Of a stretch of DNA of 64,000 nt, positions 39,180 to 49,344 are shown piece after piece (within the stretch, counting starts at the first letter, position 1; every line of letters starts with the position of its first letter). Source of the DNA: Lineus longissimus (taxonomy: Eukaryota; Nemertea; Pilidiophora; Heteronemertea; Lineidae); NCBI RefSeq assembly GCF_910592395.1, contig NC_088312.1, positions 11,098,001 through 11,162,000 of the forward strand, read 5' to 3'. Under the pieces are notes generated by a model, which did not search any database, was not told the origin of the DNA, and worked only from the letters and a program-made list of their open reading frames with translations. The position numbers were made by a program, and so were the translations under genes.

Positions 39180-42100
39180 CTGTAAGTGTAATTACAAAGA
39201 CGTTTCGATCAAAAGAACTGATGCAAACAAACTTTTCAAATTTCGTTAAAGAAGCTTACGAATGAGACAACACTCACCTATCACACGAAGTATTCTTTTC
39301 CTTCTCAAAAGTTGTATTCATTTTCGATGAGGCGTAGATGGAATTATTCCCACTAGTATTCAAACTGGAGTGCATATTTGCTTGGTTAGTTTGTTTGATG
39401 GAAGCTTTTAATTTCTCCTGTTCCTTTCTGCGACATTCCTCCTCTTCTTGGCGCACCCTCTGGTCGGCCAATTGCTGTTGGAGGCGATTACGTTCCTAGA
39501 AGAAGAAAATCAAGCACTGCATTGATTGACGGCAAATACTGTATCGAGTTGGCGAAATACATCCGTTTTTAGTTGGTGCATTTTATCTGATGCAAACTAC
39601 AGCTAAGAAATTCCGTCTTCACAATTGAGGTTTTTAGTCCACAGCAGGTTAAACACTACAGCTTTCTAACTTTTGTACAGAGGCAACCTTGCAGAGAGAG
39701 GAGAGTTCTCGATGCAATGGCCACATTCCTGAGCAAGGAACGCACTTGTCATATTGATCTGATAACCAAAATGGAATACTCTTCATGAGTAATGTATTAG
39801 ATTACTTGCACTGCACCTACACCTGTAAGCACAACGGCGGTCACTTAATACATCCGTGACGTCACAACTAGGATCTGTGGAGGCCACAACAAATAACATC
39901 ACGCACCTTTTCACGTTCCTCTACCAACTTCTTTTCCTTTTCCTTCCTGCGTTCCAGTTCCTGTTGCGTCCTTTCAGCCCTTTCCTTGGCAAGTTGTTTC
40001 TCCCTGAAAAAAGTAACAAAAAAGCTTTATAACACACACTGTTTTAGGACCCCAACTCCATCATGGGATTTTAGTAAATCGTGTCATTTCTGCAGAATTG
40101 CCTATTAGAAGAATTTGCCAAGGCCCTGGCAATGAAAGGACACGGAAGTTCTGAGGAGAAATTCATCAGAAGGCTGAACATCCAAAATATGACCCGTCAC
40201 AGCAAAACCAGTCGCATGTCGCACAGAAGATGAGCCTTGATGACACCAGGAGATAACAGAAGAAATTGATGTGCTCATATTTCATAAAAGGCAGACAATA
40301 GTGAAATGAACAAACAGTCCGTCTCAACCTGCCAAGCTCAGAGCGAGATGCGCCTGGTTTTGCTGTGACGGGTCACAAACAAGCTCTCACTTTTCTTCTA
40401 GCTCTTTCCGTCTTTGTTGATCCTGGATGTCCTGCTGCTTACGCATCTGTTCCTGTTCCTTCAGCTTCTGTTCCTCCATCTCATGCCTCTTGATCTCTGC
40501 CAGTCGTCGTTCTTCCAGCAGTTTCTGTGTCCTCTCTTTCTCTTCAAACTCCCGCTTGCGCTGCAGCATTTCTTGATGGTGCCTCTCCTCTTCCTCCTGC
40601 AGAATAAAGGATTTTGCAAAAGGTGAGCTTTTAAAATGAGAGAATGGGTGATATGAATAAAGACTAGCAAATGCTTTTATCTAAAACTTCATGTACATAT
40701 ACACTAGGCCTTTCTGTACAAAATGGAAGTAAAAGCATTTGCTAGACTTTATTCATATCACCCATTATCTCTACAGCTCTTAAAAAGACAATGTAGTGAA
40801 AGGACAGAACATTTTTTTCAAAGTTAAAGAATTACCATATTTTTCTTCTTGAAACTCACCCTAATGCAATCTCAGCACTGATATGACTCTTGAGGCGAAT
40901 TGACATAGTGAAGTACTTCTGCAGAAAATGACTGATGTATCTATCTTACCTTCTCCTTGAGTTTCTGTAACCGGACCAACTCTTCCTGTTTCTTTCTGTC
41001 CTCTATTTCCAAGAGCTTCTTCTCCCTGAAAAAGACCCAAAAGATTTATACAACTTGATGCCCAAATCTCTCAAAAAACCTCATGAAGCAAACAAACAGG
41101 ATTGTACATGGCTTTCAAAACCCTGATCCCAAATTGAAAACCTTGAAGAAACTTAATGAAGTCCATCATATTTAACAAGGTCAGAACACAAACATAGGCT
41201 ACACAGATGACAGGCAAAAATCTTGAACAACCAGTTTGTGATAAGTACAACTTAGATGATTACAACTACAGTGGAACCTCTCTCAGCAGACACCTCTCTA
41301 TTAAGGACAACCTCTCTATTAAGGACACTAGTTTCGGTCTCAAATGAGTCGTTTCCTTTCAATTTGACCTCTCTAATCAGGACACCTCTACATCAAGGAC
41401 AACATTTGTCAGTCCCGAGGGGTGTCCTTAATAGAGAGGTTCTGCTGTACTGTAGAAACTACACAAAATCTGATGACTCAGATATACATGTACCTCATCT
41501 TTTGAAGCTTCTCTCTCTCAGCCTTCTCCTTCTGTTCTCGGACCTGGATCGTGATGGCCACTTTTTCCTTCGTCTTTTCGACAGTCCGCTTTGTATTTTC
41601 TTTCAATTCTTTCTCCTGCTGTTGTTTTTTTGCCAGAACTTTTTTCATGTGCTCTTCACGTTTTCTGAAATCATATAATTACAAATCGATAAGATGTCAA
41701 ATATCATTTAAACCAAGAGAAATACGACAATAGTTGCATGAGGAAAACTGATACATGTAGGTCAGTTTGTCATCAGAAAGATTTTCCCGTGTGCATACAT
41801 TCCAGTTTAAGTTGACATCAGCGTTGAAGCCAAAAAGAATAGGACAATCGTTCTCTAAAATCATATTGACAAATCGCTGAGATGTCAAACATCATTTAAA
41901 CCAAGAGAAATACGACAATAGTTGCATGAGGAAAACTGACACATGTACGTCAGTTCGTCATCAGAATGATTTTCCCGTGTGCTGACATTCTTGTTTAAGT
42001 TGACATTAGCGTTGGAGCGAAAAAGAACAGCCAGTTATTCAGATTATTAATAATAATAAATAATCATGAGACTTATATAGCACTAAACCCAACTGGTTTC

Positions 42101-45100
42101 AGTCGCTCAAACCGCTTCACATTATTACCCCTAGTTATTGGCTTGTACATTCATGTTTCAAGCTCTACTCTCTGGGAGTATCACAGGTCCGAGCTGCAGC
42201 TATACAGCGCTCAGGACTAACATTCATAGTTTGCCATCTCTGCCAGAGACGAATTGAATATCAATAAGTCAACTTCCTCCATCCACAATTTTATAAACAA
42301 TTTGAGACTTTTTTAGCCTCCAATATTTTCATGAACACTCACTTTCTGGCAAATTCGACCTCTTTCTTGCGTTGATCTCGGATTCTTTGAATGCGATCCT
42401 CTTGCTGTTGTCTCTTCTTGAGGAGCTCTTTCTTCTGCTCTTCACGCTTCTCCTGAAAAAAAAATCAAAAAGGCCAATGAGCAAGGATGCAAATTGTGCA
42501 TTTAGGTCGCTGGAAGAACAGGAATGATTGCACTCTTGCCCTTTTGACAACTTGCTGCAGAAGATGCACCATCCAAGAAGGTGCATTCTCGCACTCTTGC
42601 CCTTTTGACAACTTGCTGCAGAAGCTGCACCATCCAAGAAGGTGCATTCTCACACTCTTGCTCTTTTGACAACTTGCTGCAGAAGCTGCACCATCCAAGA
42701 AGGTGCATTCTCGCACTCTTGCCCTTTTGACAACTTGCTGCAGAAGATGCACCATCCAAGAAGGTGCATTCTCACACTCTTGCCCTTTTGACAACTTGCT
42801 GCAGAAGCTGCACCATCCAAGAAGGTGCATTCTCGTGCGGTCCAGACTCGATTGGCCTGAGAGGCTTCCAGGCCGGAGAAAATCATCTCGTGCGATCTTG
42901 GTGACTCGGATCAGCCACTTGTGTAGTTTTCTTAATACAATAGAACCTCTTTATTAAGGACACCCTTGGATTTGACAAGGGCTGTCCTTAATAGAGAGGT
43001 GTCCTGATAAGACAGTTAGAGTTGAATGGCAACAACCAATTTGGGACCAAAACTAGTGTCTTTAATAGAGAGGTGTCTGCTAAGGGACATTAGAAGACCT
43101 ACAAATGATTGAAAAACTTGCCGACAGCCAATCTCTAGTCTTCTGAAAAGTCTACTAACATGGTAGAGGTAAAAATGAATCTTACCAAAGCGGTTTTATT
43201 CTTCGGTGTATTACGTTTAATGAAGGAAGAGACAAGGCCATTCAGATTTCCAGTCATCTTCTGTCCCGATCCCCCTCCGGAGCCTTTTACTTTCTTCAGG
43301 GCATTAAGGAACGACGATGGGTGGGTTGGAGTATGGAAGGCGGGTTTCCTCGGACTGTGGAAAAACAAACAATATTTGAGTTTTTGACCAACTGAATTTA
43401 AAAAGACTACCAGTAATAGAAATCTTCTTACAAACCATAGTTGGCAGCTAAGAAAGGCACATGTTGTAATAAATTTTTGTATTATTGAACCGGTAACCAT
43501 AAATTTCAAAAACAAACCACAAACTAGACTTGTCCTTACCTGTCTTCTTCCTCACTGCACTCAACATCATCAGGAGCATTTCCTGAAAAGAAAAGCAACA
43601 GTTTTTTGAAACCAACTTTACCTCTGCGTTAAAATCCTAGATCGGACCTCCAAAGAAGTCATAGTCAATGATCAATAAGTTCAAGTTAACGTTAAGTAAT
43701 ACTAATAGTGACACAACTTGTTTCTCCCATGGTTTATTAACTGGTTCAATGCAGCTAATACCATATCGTCCGAATATGACTACATGTATGCATTCTTAAG
43801 ATTCTCAACAAATCTTGAAGGCATAACACAAAGATTGGAAAGAATTATCCTAGCTTTTTCGACCAAACAAGACTCACCGTGATTTACGTGCTCATCACCA
43901 CTGTCGTCAATAAGAACAACAGATACGTCGTTTTTCTTCTCAGACTTTCTTCTCTTATTTTCTTGAAGGACAGTTTCACCAGAGGCACTGTCACCACTTT
44001 CGGTGTGATGTCTTTTTCTAGCTTTGGTTCTGAAAAAACATGAACAACGCATTATGAAAATTCAAGAAAAGATGCCCAAAAAACCCCTCTTTGTCCACAG
44101 TGAACCCTTGTTGCGTGCGACCACAGTTTGGTGCAATCATGGCAAGGGAGAAGCAGGATTTTTAACACTTTGATGAGGTACAGTAGAACCTCTCTATTAA
44201 GGACACCCTCGGGATTCACAAGTGTTGTCCTTAATAGAGAGGTGTCCTGATTAGAGGTCAAATCGAAAGGAAACAACCGATTTGGGACCTTGGGTCCTTA
44301 ATAGAGAGGTTGTCCTTAATAGGGAGGTTCCACTGCTCACCAAGCATAGTACCAGATACAAGGAATGGAATCGTAACACCTAAGGTTATGACATAACATT
44401 AACATACCTTGTTATCCGTGTTGTTCCCTCTGGTGCACTGACTTCATTTTCACCCGATTTGCTAGCATCCGACAAGTCTGTGGCAGATTTCGCAGAACGA
44501 AGTTTTGATCTTGTTACCCGCCGGTTTTGACCCGCTGGTGATGAGACGCTGCCTCCCGTGCTTGATGCTGAAGACGAAGTTGTCTGTTGCCGTGATTTAG
44601 TACGCGTCGATCGACCCGTCAATTTAGGCACTGCTGTTGGTGAAAAAACGTTATCATCGGAGGAGGCAGACGCCAATTGCCTCGTCTTTGTCCGCGTTGT
44701 TCGTCGAGGTGCAGGGACGGGCGATTCAGTAGGTGTGTTCCTATTTGATTTCTTCAGTCGCAACCTTGACCCTGGCTGCCTAGGAGTACCAGTAAGTGAA
44801 GATGTACTAGCTGACATCTGAAACAGAAAAGTAGATCAATTTAGAATTACAGTGGAACCTCCCTCAGCGGACACCTCTCTATTAAGGACAACCTCTCCAT
44901 TAAGGACACTAGTTTTGATCCCAAATTAGTTGTTTCCAGTTGTATTTCTCATTCACACATTGTACACTTAGAAAGAAAACATACATACCATTTACAAGCA
45001 AAAACCTTTTGAGTTGAAAAAAGGCTACGGAAAGATGCAGACCAGATAAATTACCTTTTGGGCCACTTTTGGAGACACAGTGATAATCTCATCTTCTTGC

Positions 45101-47161
45101 GGGAGCGGTGACTGGATGACTTCCAAAACCGTTGCCGCACTCGCACTTGGAGCCTGATAATGCATGATCGATGATTTCCGCTTGCTCAAACTCATCTTGC
45201 TCCTTTTCAGACCAGCCCGCATCGACAGACGGTGGCTCGTAGACTTTCGAACGGAAGATCTCCGACTGGCCGGTTTTTCCGTACTGGATACGCTACCACT
45301 AGGAACCTGCTTCAAGATCCGTGATTTTACTTTACTTGTGTTCTCATTTGATAGTGTAACTGAAGCTTCAGAGGTGTACACAACAGTGGGAGGTGTCTGG
45401 GGCACGTGAATTACTGTCGTAGGAGTTGCTGGCGTTAGCGACGATTGCTGAGGCGTTTTCAGCTCAGACATTCTCATTGGGGAATCTGCACTTGGCGTAC
45501 CATATTCACTGTCCGAACCACCAATGTTTGGTGTTTGCGACTTCAATGTTTTTACACGATCCATCTTTGGAGTCGCCTCGTCGGATGAACTGACCATGTG
45601 TTCATAAGCCCTAGCTTGTTCTTTCACATTTAACGTGGCAAAATTCGGAATACATCGCGGACTCCTTGGAGAGGCGTTTTTAACTAACGTCTTGGGCGTC
45701 ACCCTTAACCCAGTAAATACATCGATGGGAGTGTTTTTCTGATTATCATTGCTAGATATTGTCACTGGTGTCTTGGGACTAGCAGCAGGGACTTCACCAA
45801 GAACCGAAAGAACTGTTTTTTTCAGTGTCGGTGTTGGCTCACAAACTTCTAAGATAGTGTCCCGACCTTTCATCAAACTCATAACGGGGGACGCTGGTTC
45901 ATCAGATGTTTCTGATTTCTGATTACGGGAGGAACTCTTGGTAGATTTTGCACAGCTCCTGGCTGATCTTGATTGAGCATTTCGAGACCCTCTAGCTCGA
46001 GATGAGCGTGTCGAACGTCCAGTGTCAGCAGCCGAGTCTTCAAAATCACTAGCGGAATCGTTGGCCACTCTGCCTCTAGTGTTCCTGAAATACAACAAAG
46101 AGATTTGTCGAATCTTTGGTTACAAATCAGTGGCGCTGACAAAATGTGACAATCATTAGTTAATTCAGTTTATCCTCTGCTCTGTGTAGATGAGAACCAG
46201 AAACTGGATTACGCGTCATTTCACTCATCAGATAAGTGACTCAACTAATGAGACATTTACTACATCTACTGTAGTTAAAACAAAGCAGAAGTAACTACTT
46301 TCCAATAAAAACATTCTCGACATGGATTTTTTTTCTACACAGAGTTGGGCTTGCAATTTTTGCACCTAAACAAACAATTTTCCCTAAAATCCACCAAAAA
46401 ATTTCTTTTACTTTTAGCCAGCCGATACTTACAGGGATCTGAACTCACCACTGCTAAGTGTTATTTTTTGCAACATACCTTGTTTTTGAAGGAGGGGCAT
46501 GATGTTCATCTTCATCATCATTGTCGGTATCTGTGTAAGCTGCTTTTCTTCTCTTACGTGCACGTTTGGCCGAAGGTGTCTTTGGCAAAATTTGAATCTT
46601 TGGACTGAAACATTTCAACATTTTATAATAATAAAAAGAAAAAAGTAGCATTATGAAATACTTGGAATATAGTGCGCATATTTTAAGGATAACTCTTTAG
46701 TAAATCCACCTGTTTTTCACCCTACATGTATATTGGCAATACACATTATATGTGTATTGCCAAAAGAGTCTCGACAATCCATATTGCATAGATCTATCAT
46801 TTCCCCACCATCTGACTCCGAGACATGAATCAAACAGGTCATAGCAGCAAGATCAACCCAGTGTATTGGGAGGTCAACCTCATTCTCAGTACAACGGTTG
46901 TCTCTGATAGTGATAAGTCAAGTCTGAAATTTAAAAAGGTACCATACTACTACTACATCATGTACATGTACTATAGTATACTACATTCATTCATTCATAC
47001 CTGACAAATGATTTCTTCACTTCAATCAAAATTTCATTCAACCATGTTGTGTGTTCTTCTACGAGAAGTTTATATTCCTCAATTTTCTTGTCGACAAACG
47101 CTTCACTCTTCTCATTGACTGCAGTCAATGTTTTTAGGAGACCACTTCCAGGGTTGTTCAT
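38410..47161 (-). CDS. INCENP: Inner centromere protein INCENP, complete, 15 coding exons
   Basis: INCENP is the scaffold of the chromosomal passenger complex (with Aurora B, survivin and borealin) at inner centromeres and the spindle midzone. Exons: 47001-47161, 46479-46604, 45055-46084, 44408-44817, 43878-44029, 43540-43582, 43186-43354, 42343-42452, 41494-41664, 40950-41025, 40391-40596, 39907-40003, 39278-39495, 39058-39179 and 38410-38594. All introns are GT-AG and the phases close to 1092 codons (1091 aa; human is about 918). Residues 1-53 match the CEN region, followed by the PKTPS motif. Residues about 54-640 are disordered and rich in SP/TP sites. SFIKRNTP precedes a highly charged coiled coil (about 698-960). 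The IN-box spans about 990-1091 and ends in RTSSAVWDSP, the TSS site phosphorylated by Aurora B. The start has A at -3, and an acceptor just upstream (exon start 47174) implies a non-coding first exon. No break or frameshift is seen. Confidence 0.96.
38823..39000 (+). mobile_element. pogo/Tigger-like MITE, complete, TA duplication
   Basis: TA at 38821-38822 and 39001-39002 flanks CAGTGGAACCTCCCTTAGCG ... AAAGAGGATCTACTG. Inside are several direct and inverted copies of CTCTCTATTAAGGACA. It lies in INCENP intron 14. Confidence 0.75.
39278..42452 (-). CDS. INCENP: INCENP exons 8-13: charged coiled coil (single alpha-helix type)
   Basis: Six exons (42343-42452, 41494-41664, 40950-41025, 40391-40596, 39907-40003, 39278-39495) encode a region dominated by Glu, Lys, Arg and Gln, such as KREEHMKKVLAKKQQQEKE and EEQKLKEQEQMRKQQ. 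This is the extended helix that in vertebrate INCENP reaches the mitotic spindle. Intervening introns hold tandem repeats, a foldback and a pogo-like MITE, but every splice site is intact. The last of these exons leaves the helix for a Ser/Asn-rich linker. Confidence 0.93.
40636..40776. repeat. Foldback of about 40-bp arms in INCENP intron 10
   Basis: GAGAATGGGTGATATGAATA with AAGACTAGCAAATGCTTTTA at about 40640-40680 recurs inverted at about 40731-40772 (AAAAGCATTTGCTAGACTTT with ATTCATATCACCCATTATCTC split by one base change). The loop is about 55 bases. It lies 40 bases from the exon 11 acceptor. Confidence 0.75.
41269..41447 (+). mobile_element. pogo/Tigger-like MITE, complete, TA duplication
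   Basis: TA at 41267-41268 and 41448-41449. Termini CAGTGGAACCTCTCTCAGCA and TTAATAGAGAGGTTCTGCTG. It lies in INCENP intron 9, about 45 bases from the end of exon 9. Confidence 0.78.
41665..42031. repeat. Tandem duplication of about 185 bp in INCENP intron 8
   Basis: ATCATTTAAACCAAGAGAAA and GACAATAGTTGCATGAGGAA recur once, about 186 bases apart, with scattered substitutions. The first copy begins at the exon 9 acceptor. Confidence 0.8.
42040..42250 (-). mobile_element. SINE/LINE 3' tail with ATT repeats
   Basis: The minus strand runs AATGTGAAGCGGTTTGAGCG, then CCAGTTGGGTTTAGTGCTAT, and ends in ATTATTATT. This is the common invertebrate SINE tail shape (CGCTTTGAG ... GCGCTATATAA then ATT repeats). 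Confidence 0.5.
42531..42836. repeat. 61-bp minisatellite, five copies, INCENP intron 7
   Basis: CACTCTTGCC-type unit starts fall at 42531, 42592, 42653, 42714 and 42775. Units differ at AGATGC versus AGCTGC and CGCACT versus CACACT, and units 4-5 repeat the pattern of units 1-2. A period of 61 opens all three frames on the minus strand, so the translated repeats are not coding. Confidence 0.92.
42938..43090 (-). mobile_element. pogo/Tigger-like MITE, one end decayed
   Basis: TA then CAATAGAACCTCTTTATTAA at the left, with GGTGTCTGCTAAGGGACATT at the right where the terminal CCACTG is lost. It lies in INCENP intron 7. Confidence 0.65.
43540..43582 (-). CDS. INCENP: INCENP 43-nt micro-exon 6
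   Basis: Between a CTTTTCTTTTCAG acceptor and a GACAG|GTAAGG donor lie 43 nt encoding the acidic run GNAPDDVECSEEED. They join exon 5 (ending in one base of a Gly codon) to exon 7 (starting with the last base of a Ser codon). Skipping it would shift the frame, so it appears constitutive. Confidence 0.88.
44181..44335 (-). mobile_element. pogo/Tigger-like MITE with both termini
   Basis: CAGTAGAACCTCTCTATTAA ... TAATAGGGAGGTTCCACTG; TA is present on the left only. It lies in INCENP intron 4. Confidence 0.72.
44850..44942 (+). mobile_element. pogo/Tigger-like MITE, 5' half
   Basis: After TA at 44848-44849: CAGTGGAACCTCCCTCAGCG and two CTATTAAGGACA blocks. It stops after GGTTGTTTCC-like sequence. 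It lies in INCENP intron 3, about 30 bases from the acceptor of exon 4. Confidence 0.65.
45055..46084 (-). CDS. INCENP: INCENP exon 3, long disordered phospho-site region
   Basis: A 1030 nt exon (about residues 96-439), the largest of the gene, rich in Ser, Thr, Pro and Arg/Lys. It has repeated SP and TP dipeptides (SPKTPVT, RVTPKTL, SPRSPR, TPATPT) that suit Cdk1 and a flexible microtubule- or chromatin-facing linker. Such sequence diverges fast among animals, so no motif beyond composition is claimed. The acceptor is TATTTCAG and the donor AAAAG|GTAATT. Confidence 0.9.
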
Positions 47162-47174
47162 CCTGAAGCGAAAC
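47001..47174 (-). CDS. INCENP: INCENP first coding exon: CEN region binding survivin and borealin
   Basis: The ATG is at 47161. The 13 bases to 47174 are 5' UTR behind a TTTTTTCCAG acceptor, so transcription starts further upstream. The product begins MNNPGSGLLKTLTAVNEKSE and continues as an amphipathic helix (DKKIEEYKLLVEEH, later WLNEILIEVKKSF). In known INCENPs this helix forms the three-helix bundle with survivin and borealin that targets the complex to centromeres. The donor is GTCAG|GTATGA. Confidence 0.93.
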
Positions 47175-49245
47175 CCTGGAAAAAAGGAACCTTTTTTAAA
47201 AATCTTCTGTTAAAACTAAAAGAATTGAAAAAAAAGCTTCAAAATCAAAAAGTTTCAGAAAATTATCACGAATAAACAGTTTGAATGTCAATATCATCCA
47301 TCCTCATTTTGTCCAGTCCTGCATCACCACTGGTATCACTATCAGTATCATCAGGACACTCGTTTTGGCCTTCAGATAAGTTTGCATAAATACTTTTAGG
47401 CCTGGGTTAGTGGTAACCCCCTCAGTGATTATGGTAACTAACGTTACCGTAATCAGCTAGCTAGCCAGGCTACTAGCTGCATGCCCTACTGGTTGTTGGA
47501 TGGATTTTAAATGCGGTTGTTATTGGCATTGGGCGGCTGCCATGGGCATGAATACATGATGATCTTACTCATTTAATCATTAGGCTAGGCCTTCTTACTA
47601 CACGTCTACAGACTACCGGTACTCTACGCCTATAGTGCACTTCGGTACGCCTACCGCTGCTACCGGTACTACTACGATTAACTATAGGCCTATACTGGTC
47701 ATAGCTTAGTGAACAAACAGATATTTTTGGTTCAGCGTTCTCAGTGCAAAAATTACATAGGCCGATGTGTACGCCGCAAATGGCTTGACAAGTGGCATGT
47801 TCATGCACTGCAGATAGTATACATGCATGACTACAGTGCATAGATCGCGCATTCACGGGTGCAGTGTCTGCAATGTTTACATCGGATTTTACAACATTTT
47901 ACCAGCAAACAGAAACAAAGGGCACAAGTAAATTGATGCAACATATACAGGTTAATATATATACTTTAACATATTATCGATCTGATAAACATCTTACGCT
48001 TAAAAGGTGATAAAAATTATGGTTTCACAAAAATTGGGCACTTTCCCGCATTCAAATTTTGACGTCAAATTTCTCTTGACCAATGGTGTGAGAGCAGTAT
48101 GTGACGTCAGAGAAAATATACTTGAACTATAATTCGAATAACCGATACAATCTTATCTGAACTGCTTAGTAAATGATTGTATGAGAGAGTTACACTCATT
48201 TCGTGCGTAAACGTTGTTTTTGCACTAAATCTTTATATTTCAAGACATAAAATCTTCAAAATCAATTAATCTAAAAATAATGCATCGCTGTTTAAAATCA
48301 ACTGGTATTATGCTTGCGTTTTGGTGATTCTTCGAAAATACCAAAAGCAAACTGAGTTAGGCTGTTGAATCATTCCCCTAAATACTGCTGAAGCATGGTA
48401 ATTCGGATCAATTAACTCTATGGCATCATCCGATGATTTACTAATGAGGGAGTTGATAATCTCTGTCCATCATTCTCCATCCTGAACCTCATGTTCTATG
48501 CTCCCTTTAAACATAGACGGGGTTGATAACCTTGGTGGTCAAGATGATCATTCTCCCACAGCAGGCATTTTATAGGGTTCCTAAATAAGGTGCTATGGGA
48601 GAAGGCATTCCTCTGGCCCCCAAGAATTAATTGCATGTGCTCTTAGACATTCTCCCAAGGAAAATCCCATTCTCCAAACTTCATGGTAGGATCAATAACA
48701 CAAACCGGTGTTTTTTCTTACTCTAAAAGAGCAGATCAATCAAATCTTCTAATTTGAAATCCCTTTTCACTATTGTAGGCCTACTCTTACTCAAGGGCAT
48801 CCCTATTAAATTGCTATACATGTAGTTTATTTGTCTCACCTTAGGGTAGCCAGCCTACTCTAAGGTCTTACATAATTTGAGTTGGCTTATAGTATCCTGG
48901 CCCCGGATTCTGGGCGCTCCAATTAAGTTTCCCGGTACCAGATTTAGCCTAACCTTGGAATAACTATTTTAGGCTAAAGCAGCATGTACAATATAATTAC
49001 ACTGACAGAGATTTGAAATTTGGCAGTACACCTCAGTTGCTTGTCAAAGGACGCAAGTACACCACTCTGATACACTACAGTAAATCAGCGGGAAGTATTC
49101 CGTCGATAGAACAGCCGAGATTTTGTGATCATCCGTGAATTGAAGATGCACCGATTTGCAATTTCGACGAGTAATGAAAATAAGGAGGAAGGAGGGGTCA
49201 AGAGTTCCTAAATACTTCGGTTTATGTCCTCTATAGGTTGTTGCG
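47175..49245. other. Divergent intergenic region between INCENP and M-Ras
   Basis: 2.1 kb that should hold both promoters and likely non-coding first exons. A TGACGTCA-like GTGACGTCAG occurs near 48101. No TATA box or repeat family is clear, and no ORF here has supporting features. Confidence 0.45.
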
Positions 49246-49344
49246 ATGTCTCGTAACGAAACAAATGGATTTAGTAATTACAAATTGGTTGTTGTTGGTG
49301 GAGGGGGAGTTGGGAAAAGTGCACTAACCATTCAATTTATTCAA
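49246..49344 (+). CDS. MRAS: M-Ras exon 1: P-loop
   Basis: 33 codons ending in TIQFIQ at the donor TTCAA|GTAAGT. The N-terminus ([18 protein letters not shown]) is eight residues longer than H-Ras, as in the R-Ras/M-Ras group. The residue matching Ala11 of H-Ras is Gly, giving four glycines in a row; human M-Ras has Asp there. Reading through the donor gives a longer open frame to 49644 that lacks Ras similarity and is intronic. Confidence 0.93.

Noticed and set aside
42465..42836. Overlapping repeat proteins on both strands in INCENP intron 7
   Set aside because: A 61-bp tandem unit opens all frames in turn; there is no start context, splice fit or family match. It is also not CRISPR: units are contiguous without unique spacers.
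48101..48110. CRE-like GTGACGTCAG as an INCENP/M-Ras promoter element
   Set aside because: A single short match in 2.1 kb without a mapped start site is not enough to call a regulatory site.
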